Positions 36,101 through 48,300 of a DNA stretch of 64,000 bases are shown in pieces. Origin of the DNA: Typha latifolia. Taxonomy: Eukaryota > Streptophyta > Magnoliopsida > Poales > Typhaceae. Each line of letters begins with the position of its first letter. Position 1 is the first letter of the stretch. The position numbers were made by a program, and so were the translations under genes. The notes under the pieces were generated by a model. The model was not told the origin of the DNA, searched no databases, and worked only from the letters and a program-made list of their open reading frames with translations. The stretch lies in contig CM034109.1 in NCBI GenBank assembly GCA_019914945.1, forward strand, positions 8,548,479 through 8,612,478, read 5' to 3'.

Positions 36101-39076
36101 TGTTCCATAGATTGGTGGAGACCTTGTAACTCTTGTCCTTTCCAGTGCATCTAAAAGCAGGAAATTTTCCGCATAAGGCCACAAATTTGACAGTGAAATT
36201 CAGATTAAGCATAAAACTACAAAAAAAATATGCACCAAAACAGAACATAATTCTATCAAGGAACACAAAGGACATAACAATTTACAAGCCTAGAATATAT
36301 TCCTTTAATTTAAGGGGCTATGAGAAAAAGTTTAGTTTATTACACTTGAGTTTCTATTAAGGCTCAGTTTTGCAAAAACAACAAATATAAGAAACTTAGA
36401 AACACAGTTTGATCCACTCTAAAAATTGGCACAATCAAAAAACAATATAACATTAGATATAAGAATGTCTTATTACCTGTAAGTGTGTTATTAGCATTGT
36501 AAGAAGAGCATAAGAACCAATTCCGCCGGAGTAGACCTGAAATAAAACAAAGGGAACAGGTAAACTTAACTCGGAAAAGTTTAGGTCGATTCCAAAGTCT
36601 AACAAGTAAGGAATAGTACTAGAAAGAAACCTCATTTAATTCTCTTTGCTGCAGAAAAACCTTCAGAATCAAACATAATGGCCGCAAAGGAGGTAACTTC
36701 TTCACAGCATCCTGTTAAAAAATTACGATGGAATCATATTTCACAGGCATGGCAGTAAGTGTCTACAAGCTTTTGCTGACAAATGTATGGATAATCGCAT
36801 TCAACAAGATCGGTTCTAATATTACAATCTAGTAACCATCTGTCAGCTAAGCATTTTCACCACATATGTGGTGGTTAGCTAGATCACAACTCAGATATAA
36901 AAAAGTTCTAAGCACATTAACTGATTTTCACAATTCTCTAAATTAGGGCCAAATTCTCAAACAAAAGCAAAACAAGAAAATCAAAGGGCTAGCTATAGAA
37001 GTTATAATGCTGGTTGACATACACAGCGATCTTGGTTTTAGGCTCATCCAATTAAGGGGGCAATCCACTAGAAAGTCCTCTCAACATGAAAATAAGCTAT
37101 ATGAGGAAAAAAGATAACAACTTTTGATTTAAAGATTGCCTTCTTTCTCTAATACACAGTCAAGAAAAAGAGCCAAATGAATCTTAATCACATTATTGGG
37201 ATCTATTAATAACATACATATTTCTGCAGAGCAAAAACAAAAGGTTGATAAATGCTTAAGTTTCCAGAAGTACCTTGATAAAATCAGCAGCTTTGGGTCC
37301 ACTATCCACATCAAAACTGGTAGATGAAAATAAAACACAAATTCACAAGGTAAAGTAAGAACCTCAGAAACAGTCGTTATCATTATTAAGATTTATTATT
37401 TCAATTTGTACCTAATACATCAGTGTCAGAACAAGTTATAACAAATTGTTGAAAAATTGGATGCTGCTCAATAACTTAAATTATAAAGTTGGAAAGTGGA
37501 ATCAGAAGATGATGTACCTGATATCAAAAGCTAGCCCACTTCGCTTTTCTACAAACTTCACAATTGGCACCCGAGCCTTTGCTATAACCTAGAGAAAGGA
37601 ATGGCATCATATAGACAAAGCACTGAAGCTATGCAGTAAAGAATACGAGTTACTGACGTAATGTGTGGGAACTACTAAAAAACACAACCACTGTTACATT
37701 TCTACCTGCATCTTTCTAACAATACTTCTTTGGGATAATGCTCTAGCAAGAGCATACAGGCCAACTTGTGGAGACTTCACCTTTGACTCCAAAATCACAA
37801 CCTACAGCGGCCACGGTGAGTTTATAAGAAATAGAAAATACCTCTGTATGAAACTTCCTTTATGGAAATGTGCATGGTATGGAAGCAAAAGGAACTTGTG
37901 ACACCATCTGATGCAAAGTAAGCGAGCTGAAATTGAAATATGGCATCAAAAGTAAGTGCATCCAGTGCACTAGGCATCCACCATGGAAGACCCGGGGAGG
38001 ACAACATATTGCAACCTTACTTCCATCACTGGGTAATGGAGTGATTATTCCACAACTCAGGCGGTCAAACCTATGCCAAGGCATATGGCATTGCCGTACA
38101 AGCTAATATAATACCATGGGAACATCATACAAGCTAAGATGGTATACACATCAGACATTACACCTTTCAAACATACATTTTGCCAGGAAATCTCGCAATT
38201 ACAGATATGTAACAATATCGAAGAATCAAAAAAAGGAAAAATTATTGGCTTGGTAAATGTAGAAGATGCAATGTACTTGCATCGATATCACTCGTTGGCA
38301 GATACAGGCCCGTCCTAAAAGATCCAAAAACTTCCACCTGCACAGTAAAAAAAACAATTGAAGAGAAAAGTAATGGATGAATCCGCTGTAAAGACATGAT
38401 GTAAGAATCTAACAGCCAGCTCCACCACACCTTGCATTGAGGCCAAATGTGTTTTACAACCTCAAAAACAGATTGTACAGCAGCACTACGTGAAGCTTGT
38501 TCTTCAGGTGTTGGCGAGACAAAGTCGCAAAAATCAAGGATCTCTGTAGTAAACAGAATAACGTTATGATACCCCTCTACACATCATTAAAAAAAAAAAA
38601 GGAAAAACATATCTCTAGCACAATACACGCTCTTCGTTTGTGTATTAGCGGCTAAAAACTTATCCAAACAATAAAGTAGGTTTACTTTCCTACCACTCCC
38701 CTAATCGACACCCTAATCTCTTGCGGGAACTGAGAAAGTTACCTTTGTGAAGCTGGAGCATGGGGCTCTGGAAGCGGCACCCGGCACGGAACCACGCCTT
38801 CTCCGACGCCCGAGGCGTCTCCGGCGTTCGACATATCGAAGCCGACGTCCGCGGAGGCTGAGGAGGAGCAGGAGGAGACTCGTCGCACTGTGGGGTTTCG
38901 GCGGCGGATACGTCGAGGGAGAAGAAGTCGGCAGCGGGGATGCGACCGGCGGGATCCTCCGCCGACGTGATCTCGTTACGGAACACGGAGTAGGAAACCG
39001 CGGGATATTGGTCGGAGTCGGCGCCGAAGGCAAAGTCTGGTAAGGTTTCGTATACGAAGCCCTCGGTTTCCTCCAT
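33175..39076 (-). CDS. TRF4/5-type non-canonical poly(A) polymerase (PAPD5/7-like)
   Basis: Thirteen exons in transcript order: 39076-38743, 38543-38431, 38337-38281, 37801-37706, 37588-37518, 37316-37274, 36711-36631, 36536-36477, 36150-36082, 35028-34931, 34345-34297, 34196-34152, 33657-33175. They join in frame to 532 residues. TRF4-type enzymes add short oligo(A) tails to nuclear RNAs to flag them for exosome decay. The nucleotidyltransferase core has GSFRTGLYLPTSDID (154-168), with catalytic Asp 166 and Asp 168, and a third acidic site in LAFDIS (Asp 222). The PAP-associated domain has SGGIGSYALLTMLITHL, LGILLVNFFDFFG and IEDPQAPDNDIGKNSY. The N-terminal exon is GC-rich and poorly conserved. 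The C-terminus is basic (KRRHAPKAKQKSSKREK), suiting a nuclear protein. Intron 3 starts GCAAGT (GC-AG). The leader carries a (CT)21 tract close to the ATG. Orthologue name not assigned. Confidence 0.9.
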
Positions 39077-39079
39077 GGC

Positions 39080-39082
<3 letters not shown>

Positions 39083-39124
<42 letters not shown>
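39083..39124 (-). repeat. (CT)21 microsatellite in the 5' leader of the TRF4-like gene
   Basis: On the plus strand this is a perfect (GA) run of about 42 bases ending 6 bases before the start codon. On the coding strand it is a pyrimidine tract. A GGTAGGGTTTTT stretch next to it (39125-39136) reads AAAAACCCTACC on the coding strand, telo-box-like. Confidence 0.85.
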
Positions 39125-39127
<3 letters not shown>

Positions 39128-39136
39128 GGGTTTTTG

Positions 39137-40571
39137 TGAGAATGCGGATCCTTGGTTACGGGCGGTATATGAATCCGCAGAAAGCCCAAAGAAGAAAGAA
39201 TCGAATAGGATTAGTAGACGAAGTTTTAGCCGTTGGATGATTTTACGATTCGCACCGGGTATGTTATCTTATTTACACATCACACCCTACTCCTATTAGC
39301 CATTAAGCATAAACCACACTGCCCCGAGTTCCCAAAGCTAACCATGATCTTTGTGCAAGTCACCGGACCGGAATAACGAAGTATTCAGAATTCAGAGTGA
39401 CTCTTTCTCATATTACCCCCCAAAAAATTAGGATATGATTTACAAAATATAAAGTCTTAGATAAATAATTTATCTCAAACTCAACTTGATTTAAACTTTA
39501 GCTGCTGGAATATTCTGAAATCAGGATTCTTTTTTTTTCCTTTTTTTATTTCTCTGGGATTATGTTTGGTTGAAGAATAAGATATATGGTAGTGCTATGC
39601 TCATTTTTAGTTCATGATTATAAAAGGGGAAATATTATTTTTGTATTTTATTGTAATACCAAGATAAATGGTTATCTTCCTTATTCCAACTCTACGTCAA
39701 AATAGAAATACAAGAATAAGAAGTTTAATATCCATGATATTAGTAATATCAGGTTAATCAAAGCATTAATTATATCAGATTTGATGGTATGTGGTTATAA
39801 ATCATGAATAAAATATTCTTAATTTATGAACATGAGTTCTTATTCCTCAACTAAACTGTCCAAATATATAGTAAATTAGCATCAACTAGATAGGTTCTCC
39901 GCGATCACCTTATGTTAGAAGTATTCAAGGTGCGAATATTATATTAAATTATTAAATAACAAATTTATATATATATATATATATATATACTTTTAAATAA
40001 CAAGTTCTGAGACCCACCATATGATTTATAGAAGAAAGAAAAAAAAACCTCCAAAACTCAATCGAAATAATACCATAAAGAGGTTCGGATTTCCAACGGA
40101 GCAAGTCTACCGAAGAGGCTTGATCATTAATGTCTTCGTTATATGTATAATTCTTTTCTTCTTCTTCTTTTAGAAAAAAAAAACGTCCAGCGTTGACTTT
40201 TTAGGCATCGAGATCTGATCCAAACCTAATTAAATAGATCCAGTTCATGCTCTCTCTCTCTCTCTCTATCTCTCCTTCTTTCCGTGTTGACTTTAAGAAA
40301 GTAATATAAGTCAAAACGGGGGACCAAATATTGTAAGAATGATAGGAAGTATCTCGTTATATTTACTGCCTGCCTCAAGCTTGAGCCGATTTGGAAGAAA
40401 AAAATATATATATCACATTAGCTAAGTCACAAGTTTGGGCCATGATAATTCTAGATCTGGCTAATTGGATACCATAATTTATGTTCACGTAGTCTTTACT
40501 CTTTAGCAGCTCATTTCGCCTCGAAAATATATTAATTTTTAGTATAGGTTTAAAAATTCAATACTAAATAG

Positions 40572-40622
<51 letters not shown>

Positions 40623-42539
40623 GAGTAATATAAACTGTTAGATAAAAAATATTAATTTATATTTTTATAAATGAAACAAGTCATATTTCAAGCTTGGTGT
40701 AATTTATGCTTAATAGGGCTTGAAATAAGATTTGAATTGATTAGAGTTTGAAATTGCTTATTAATCGACTTATTTAGGTTTGATATTGAAATTAGTTTGA
40801 ATTAAAATAATTTTAATATAAAATTGATCTAATATCTAGTCTCGAAATTAATTTTAATTTAAGTTTTATCAGAACTAATGCTAGATTAACTCGTCTTGAT
40901 TACACCTCCTAATGACATGTAATTTAATAGTCACATCAGCATTAATTAGTGGTTTCGGTAGTGGTGGTGGATAGTGCTGTGCTGAGAGGAAGACATCATG
41001 ATGTCTGATAATGGATGTTATCGATTATTCAGTCCCCTGCATCTTTTGTTTGAGTTCAGCTGAAACATGCAGGATTCTATCATTTTTTTTGTTATGTTTC
41101 TAATTTTGTATCAGGATTCCACTGAATTAACCACACTAAATCGTTTCAAAATCATCTGAGATATATATTTTTTTAAACTATTAGCTCTCATACTAATTGT
41201 CAGGAAGATAGAAATCCTATTCCAAGTCGTGAAGTAAAACAAGCATAAATTTTAAACAGAAAAACTTATTAGGTGAGAGCTCTGTAAAGTATATAAATTA
41301 TCATTTTTTTGCACTCTTTATAATCATATTGTGATACTAAACACAGACTATTTTCTATAGTATAATTTATGAATTCAATATGGGTCAACTCGTGCAGTTC
41401 AAACCAAATATATTATTGGATATATATCGATGTATAAATTATAATCATGCCAAAAAGAAGATACAATACAATAAATTGTAGGATTTGAGCAGACATGATG
41501 GAACCATTGGATAGATAGTTGGATAAATTCAAACATGGTCGATTAACACTGAATCCCAATTCCTCTCCTGTCTCCTCCATGGTGATTTATAGTTTGATTA
41601 AAATATATAAATAAGGCGTTCCATAATAGATGCAGATAAGCTAATTTCTTTTGGCATGCTCATCTGGATGAATCTCTTTAAACATTAGCAGCTCCTCCAT
41701 GTCACGCCTCCTGGGGGAATTCAACGGGAGTTGCTATTTCTTCCTTGCCCCCGAGTTTAGCTGTCCCTAGATCTCTCAGATTAATATAAAATAATTATCT
41801 TTGAGAGAAAGTCCTCAGGCTCAAAATTTATTTTTACGAGTAATTTAAGTTTAGATTTAATAACAAATTAATATATTTAATTTGTTTTTCTTGCCCAAGC
41901 TAATCATAAGCTATATAAAAGTATCTCTCCCTCTCTAATATTATAGTTCCAAATTAATCATTTTAGTCTTTTAGTTTTAGGATTATCTTTTTTTTTCTAT
42001 TTTAGATTAGAATATTATTAAAATTCAGATAAAATTGAACCATAATAATTGCTGAGTTATTTAATGCGGACCCTAGCCTTGATAGGGGGGTTTTGGCCTC
42101 CCCTCTCTGCCTTATAGTAGAGGGTCTTTCTTCATGGTCGTTGATCTCCTCCTCTCTTTTTTCACTAAGGGAATTTGTACTCATCTCCTCATATTTACCC
42201 CAATTTTCTTTCTCCTCGACATTTTTCCTCTCATCCTCTTAACCTTCTTCCTTCTCTCCATACGTCTCGTATTCTCCTTCTTAGCCATTGAGCTCCACTC
42301 TCACGTCCTGAATACCTAGTCACACCACACCCTCTGCCCTCTTTTCCCCTTATTTTTGGAGGATGCCATCATTGGTGAAAACTCTCCTTAATTAGAAGCT
42401 TAAACTATAGTCTCGATGAAGAAGACACAGTACGCTGGCCCGCTTATATTTATGACCTCCGTAGAGCCTTTTGATGTGTTATTTTGAGTCCTTTTTAGTT
42501 TTATGTATCAAATTGTAACTATCTATTTGAAGCTTAATA
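39137..42539. other. AT-rich intergenic DNA with TA microsatellites
   Basis: No gene is visible. It includes TA runs at about 39966-39988 and 40574-40618, a CT run at 40251-40266, the MITE-like element listed separately, and diverged low-complexity DNA near 40720-40880. Confidence 0.55.
39556..39866. mobile_element. Candidate MITE-like element with imperfect terminal inverted repeats
   Basis: GTTTGGTTGAAGAATAAG at 39564-39581 is matched in inverted orientation by CTTATTCCTCAACTAAAC at 39839-39856 (16 of 18 positions). Inside both ends, another inverted pair (TTCATGATTATAAA near 39612; ATAAATCATGAA near 39796) supports a hairpin-forming element of about 300 bases. GTTTGGTT-type ends recall plant Tourist/Harbinger MITEs. 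The outer ends and the target-site duplication are not certain. Confidence 0.45.
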
Positions 42540-42960
42540 AATTATCGACCATTAAGTTCAAAGCATTTGAAAAGCCACAGCTGTAGCGGATGGCCTAAGA
42601 AAACATTTATTTTTTTGTTGAAACAGCAGTTGCAGTTGGCTAGCAGACAAAAACACTCGTTGGGCCCACAGCGTGAAACCCCAGCCAAATGTTTCCACCT
42701 CTCACGTTGCCCGCTATCGCCGAACTCATCCCTACTACTCTGGAGTCTGGACGGCAGCGATGGCATCTCTCGAGGACCAAGATTAGGGCTCTTCTGCACT
42801 AGCTCTACCTCTTTCTCGTTGCGGATCTCCAATCTATATTGCTCGCAGCTCCCTTTATCGTCTCTAATCACAGGTACGCTCGTCGATCTCTCTCGTTCCT
42901 TAATCTCTCCGTAGGAAATTACTCGGAGATTGTTTTGTACTTCCATTGGATTAAAGTGGA
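42540..42960 (+). promoter_or_regulatory. Orphan promoter/5' leader exon with splice donor
   Basis: This GC-richer island looks like a plant gene start without a gene body. It holds a TGGGCCCA site II motif at 42661-42668 and a CT-rich leader. A nine-codon frame at 42760-42786 (MASLEDQD, then stop) is followed by a good donor (CAG/GTACGC at 42873/42874) and a downstream sequence of intron character. The next plus-strand gene is the callose synthase at 45376. Its ATG is preceded by a pyrimidine tract and CAG acceptor (about 45318-45342), so this could be its first leader exon with an intron of about 2.47 kb. Otherwise it is the remnant of a lost gene. Confidence 0.4.
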
Positions 42961-45340
42961 GAAGAAGGGTTAATTGCTTCGGGGGGGAGGAAGAGGGGTA
43001 ATTACTAATTAGAGTTAGGAGAAGATGATGGCAGTTTCGTAATTTGCTTGGGAAAGCGGATTACGGATTTAAGCCTTCAACGGAGATTGGATTAAAAAAA
43101 AAAAACAAAGGCTAATAAAAATCTCATCAGCTCCCGTTGCTGAGATTTCTATTACCAATATATATTTTTTTCTGTGTCATTTGAGATGCACTGGAGATAG
43201 TATTTTATGGGTAACTGACATATCACTAGATCTCGAGTATGTAATTATAATACATAGAAATATTATAATGTATTTATTAGTCTAATTTTAGACACATAAA
43301 ATATTCTAGTTATCCACCGTTCTAAATTTCTTCGACCCTCACTCAAACTTAATTTTAAGAGATAAATATGAATAATAAATTAGATAATATACAATATAAG
43401 CCGAGCCCGAATAAAATAGCTAACGTTCAGGTTTAGCTTGGAATTAATTTTAAGCTCAGACTAAATATTCAGATTGGCTTGCTTATACTCTAGCCGAGTC
43501 TAAATGGAGCCTTAGCAGAGTCAAGTTGCGAGAGGTTCAGTCATTCAGACCATTCTTCTTCGAGATATTGAGATTGACTGAGTTTCTTATTGTGCTCACA
43601 ATAAGAAAAGTTCTCTCTCTATATATACGGAAAACTAATATTATGCACTTACATGCTTACATATAAATTTAGACCCATATAATTTTACGGATTTTATATA
43701 ATAAAAACATGTCAAATATATTAAATATATGTAATTTTTTAATATAAAATTTAATTAATATTATTTTAAATACATTGGAACGCTTTTCAAATTATCTATA
43801 ATTTTAACTCTAATAAATATCTTCAGTTTCGATACATAGATTAGTTAATTAATATAGAATAAATAATTGTTCCAGTTTAAATATAACTAGAAGAAGTAAA
43901 AAACGAGGGTAAATAAATTTGGGGCCAACGAATAGATAAAATATAATTTTTTTATATTTATATATATGATAGAAAATAAGAGCTCACCAATTGGACTGTA
44001 ATAAAGACCCCATCCAACCTGGCGAGATCCATGGCCTCAATTATTGGTTGAACAGGCTTTAAAAAATATCCGCAAATAATTAATTGCGGAGTTATTTAAT
44101 AATTTTTAGTCGCCGGCTTAGCTGACCCCACACTTGGACGATTCGAAGAAGGAAACCGCTCGTCCTCTCCCACGACTTAGCTCATAGATTATAGCTAGAA
44201 GGGTCTCGTCGACGCCATTTGGCCATTTCCTTTTACTCGCACAGTCAGCACCCGATAAATTTCCCATGCTACCCTTTTCTTCCTCTCCGCATCGAAGCAA
44301 CCCTCCTCCCCCCGCCATCAGTCAAAGTCGCCTACTCCTCGCCCATAACGTCTCAGTTTTCCCATTAATTTTTCCCAATTTTTAAAAAGTCCTGACAATC
44401 GACATATCACACCAATTTTTTTCTTCTTTCATCTAGAACCCTATATAATTTAAAATTATATATTGAATATCTTATTTGACTCCTCTAAATGAGAAGTCTA
44501 GTCTAGCTCCTCTGTTGTTTTTAGTAGTATCATAGATGACCACCCTCTGTGTTAATATTTGCAAATCAAACTATTCTACTAAAAAGAAGTTATTTTTTTT
44601 AAACTTTAGATAAGAATTATTTTATCTCTATACTTTTATTTTGTACAGTGTACTTCCTTGAACTTTTAATTAAATTAGGATTATTAATTTTTACCCAAAG
44701 TAAACTGTTTTTGTGTTTTTTTTATTAAACAAAAGTCACTTTATATTTTTAAAATTCTATTTTATATCACTAAATCATCTTAGACTTTCTTTTGGAATAC
44801 ATACGTATATCTTCAATAAAACTAGGGTTATTTAAGTTATGTTCTCATATTCATTAATGGCGTTTGTATCAGCAGTTTAATTAAAAAAAATGCTTAGTGA
44901 TATTATGTTCAAGAGAGTAATAAAAGTAATTTCGCCTAAATGAAAATTTATAATTAATAACTGAGTGCACCTTATTTTAAAAAACCAAGCATCACGATCA
45001 TCTATTAACTCTCAACTTTTTAAGTCTAAAATATCCATCTTTTTTTTTGTTGTTGAGAAAAGACTAATAATATCCATCCTCCATTCCTCCTTTTGACAAA
45101 AAAGAAAGGAGAAAAGGAACAACTAATGATATTTTGATAAAAGAAATAGTGATGTGCAACAAATACTAAATAATGAAGAAAGAGATAACTTGTAACTATA
45201 TGAGATAAGGTTTCGTAATGACAGTAAAACGTAGGGAGTAATATGCAAAAAGCCAAAGAAAAATAAGAAGAATCTCTTGTTTTCAAAAAATCTGACCCAC
45301 TTCCTCTCTCATCTCTCATCTCTCTTCTCTCTCTCAAACA
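42961..45340. other. AT-rich DNA upstream of callose synthase (possible leader intron)
   Basis: No coding exon is visible. The stretch contains diverged low-complexity DNA (about 43390-43530) and a GC-richer patch at 44100-44330 with a short minus-strand frame that resembles nothing I know. If the leader exon at 42.8 kb belongs to the callose synthase, this stretch is its intron. Confidence 0.4.
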
Positions 45341-45375
45341 GCAGCACCGGAGGAGAGGGAGGAGAAAGAATCTAA

Positions 45376-48300
45376 ATGAGTCTTCGGCAGCGGCCGAACC
45401 GGGACCAACCCCACTCCCAGGGCCCACCCGCTGTCTCCGGCGAGGGGGTCTACAACATAATACCTATCAACGACCTCCTTGCCGACCACCCCTCCCTCCG
45501 CTTCCCGGAGGTCCGCGCCGCCACCGCCGCCATCGGAGACGTCGAGGGCCTCCGGCCACCTCCCTTCGTCCAATGGACCCCCAACCTCGACCTCCTCGAC
45601 TGGCTTGGCTTCTTCTTCGGCTTCCAGCGCGACAACGTCCGCAACCAGCGCGAGCACCTTGTCCTCCTCCTCGCCAACGCCCAGATGCGCCTCCACTCTC
45701 CCGAACGCATCGACGTCATCGAGACCTCTGTCCTTGTCTCCCTTCGCAAGAAGCTTCTCCACAACTACACCTCATGGTGCTCCTATCTCGGCCGGAGGAG
45801 CCATATATTCGAATCCCACCACGACCCAAGACGCAACCTCCTCTACTCCGCTCTCTACCTCCTCATCTGGGGAGAGGCGGCGAACCTCCGGTTCGTCCCG
45901 GAGTGCCTTTGTTACATCTTCCACAACATGGCGCTGGAGCTCCACCACATCCTCGAGGGCTATATCGACGAGTCTACCGGCCGCCCCGCGCTCCCCGCCG
46001 TCTCAGGGGAGAACGCCTTCTTGAAGGGGGTCGTGATGCCTGTCTACAAGACCATCAAGGCAGAGGTCGAATCCAGCCGGAACGGGACCAAGCCGCACTC
46101 GGCGTGGCGGAACTACGACGACATCAACGAGTACTTCTGGAGCCGGCACGTGTTCGAGCGACTCCGGTGGCCTATGGATCTGTCGAGGAACTTCTTCGCC
46201 ACGCCGCCTGACCGGAACCGCGTTGGCAAGACCGGGTTCGTCGAACAGCGCTCCTTTTGGAACATCTACCGCAGCTTCGATCGCCTCTGGGTCATGCTCC
46301 TCCTCTACTTCCAGGCTGCCGCCATCGTCGCGTGGCGGGGCCAAACCTACCCGTGGCAGAACCTCCGCGACCGCGACACCCAGGTTCGAGTCCTCACCGT
46401 CTTCATCACCTGGGCCAGTCTCCGGTTGCTCCAGTCCGTCCTCGACGCCGGCACCCAGTATAGTTTGGTCTCGAGGGAGAGGCTACGGCTTGGGTTGAGG
46501 ATGGTGCTCAAGATCATCGCTGCCGTGAGCTGGACGATCGTTTTCAGCGTCCTCTATGCTCGCATTTGGGATCAGAAGAACCGGGACAAGCGGTGGTCGC
46601 CGGCCGCGAACCAGAAAATCTTCAACTTCCTCGAGGCCACAGCGGTCTTTGTGCTGCCGGAGTTGCTGGCCGTGGCGCTATTCATTATCCCCTGGGTCCG
46701 GAACTTTCTCGAGAAGACGAATTGGAAGATCCTCTATGTTCTCACTTGGTGGTTCCAGACCCGCAGCTTCGTCGGACGAGGGTTGAGAGAAGGGGTGGTG
46801 GACAATGCGAAGTACGCCTTCTTTTGGGTCTCGCTCCTCGCCGTCAAATTCACCTTCAGCTACTTCCTCCAGATCAAGCCCATGGTCGCCCCGTCGAAAG
46901 CCATATACAAGATCACCGATGTTCAGTACGAATGGCACGAGTTCTTCACGAATACCAACAGGTTTGCGGTGGCAATCTTGTGGACCCCCGTCGTCTTGAT
47001 CTATCTAATGGATATCCAGATCTGGTACGCCATCTTCTCCTCCTTCACTGGCGCTTTGGTTGGGCTCTTCTCGCACTTGGGTGAGATCCGAAACGTTGAG
47101 CAGCTCAGGCTGAGGTTCCAGTTCTTCGCAAGTGCCATTCAGTTCAATCTGATGCCGGAGGAGCAGCTGTTCAGGCAGCACGGCACCCTGCGCACCAAGC
47201 TGAGCGATGCAATCCAGCGGTTGAAGCTGCGGTACGGGCTGGGACGGCCGTATAAGAAGATCGAAGTGAATCAGGTGGAGGCCAGGAGGTTCGCATTGAT
47301 ATGGAATGAGATCATCAGCACATTCAGAGAGGAGGACATTATCAGTGATCGCGAGCTGGAGCTATTGGAGCTGCCACATGAGTTCTGGGATATTCGTGTG
47401 ATCAGGTGGCCGTGTTTGTTGCTCAGTAATGAGTTGTTGCTTGCTCTTAGCCAGGCGAAGGAGCTGGTGGCATCTGACAGGAAGCACTGGAGCAAGATAT
47501 GCAAGCACGAGTACAGGCGGTGTGCAGTCATTGAGGCCTATGACAGTGTCAAGCAGTTATTGTTGTTTATCATCAAGGAGAGGACTGAGGAGCACTCCAT
47601 TGTTACCCAATTGTTTGGCGCATTTGATGAATCCATGCAGGTGGAGAAGTTTACAGTGGAATATAAGATGTCTGTGTTGCCCAACATCCATGCCAAGCTG
47701 ATAACACTTCTGGACTTACTGATCAAGCCAGAGAAGGATTTGAACAAGGTAGTTAATACTCTGCAGACTCTTTATGACATTGTGATTCGTGATTTTCCTA
47801 CAACTAAGAAGAGCATGGGGCAACTGAAGCAAGAAGGGTTGGCGCTGTTGAGACCTAGTACCACTAGTCTGCTCTTTGAGAAAGCTATAGAATTTCCCAG
47901 CGAAGAAAATACTATCTTCTATAGGCAGGTAAGGCGACTGCATACTATTCTCACCTCCAGGGATTCGATGAATAATGTCCCGAAGAATCTCGAAGCTCAG
48001 CGGCGTATTGCTTTCTTCAGCAACTCCTTGTTCATGAACATGCCCCGAGCTCCCCAAGTTGAAAAGATGATGGCTTTCAGTGTTTTGACTCCATACTACA
48101 ATGAGGAAATTTTGTACAGCAAGGAACAGCTTCGTAGTGAGAATGAAGATGGCATCTCCATCCTATTTTATTTGCAGAAGATCTATGTGGACGACTGGGA
48201 ATACTTCATACAGCGCATGCGGAGGGAAGGAATGGTTAATGAGGAAGAGATATGGGATAAAAAGTTGAGGGATCTCCGGCTTTGGGCCTCATACAGGGGC

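Noticed and set aside
44118..44318. A 66-residue minus-strand frame starting MAGGGGLLRCGEEEKG
   Set aside because: GC-richer than its surroundings, but no family resemblance, splice pattern or signal peptide; a promoter fragment or lost exon is as likely.
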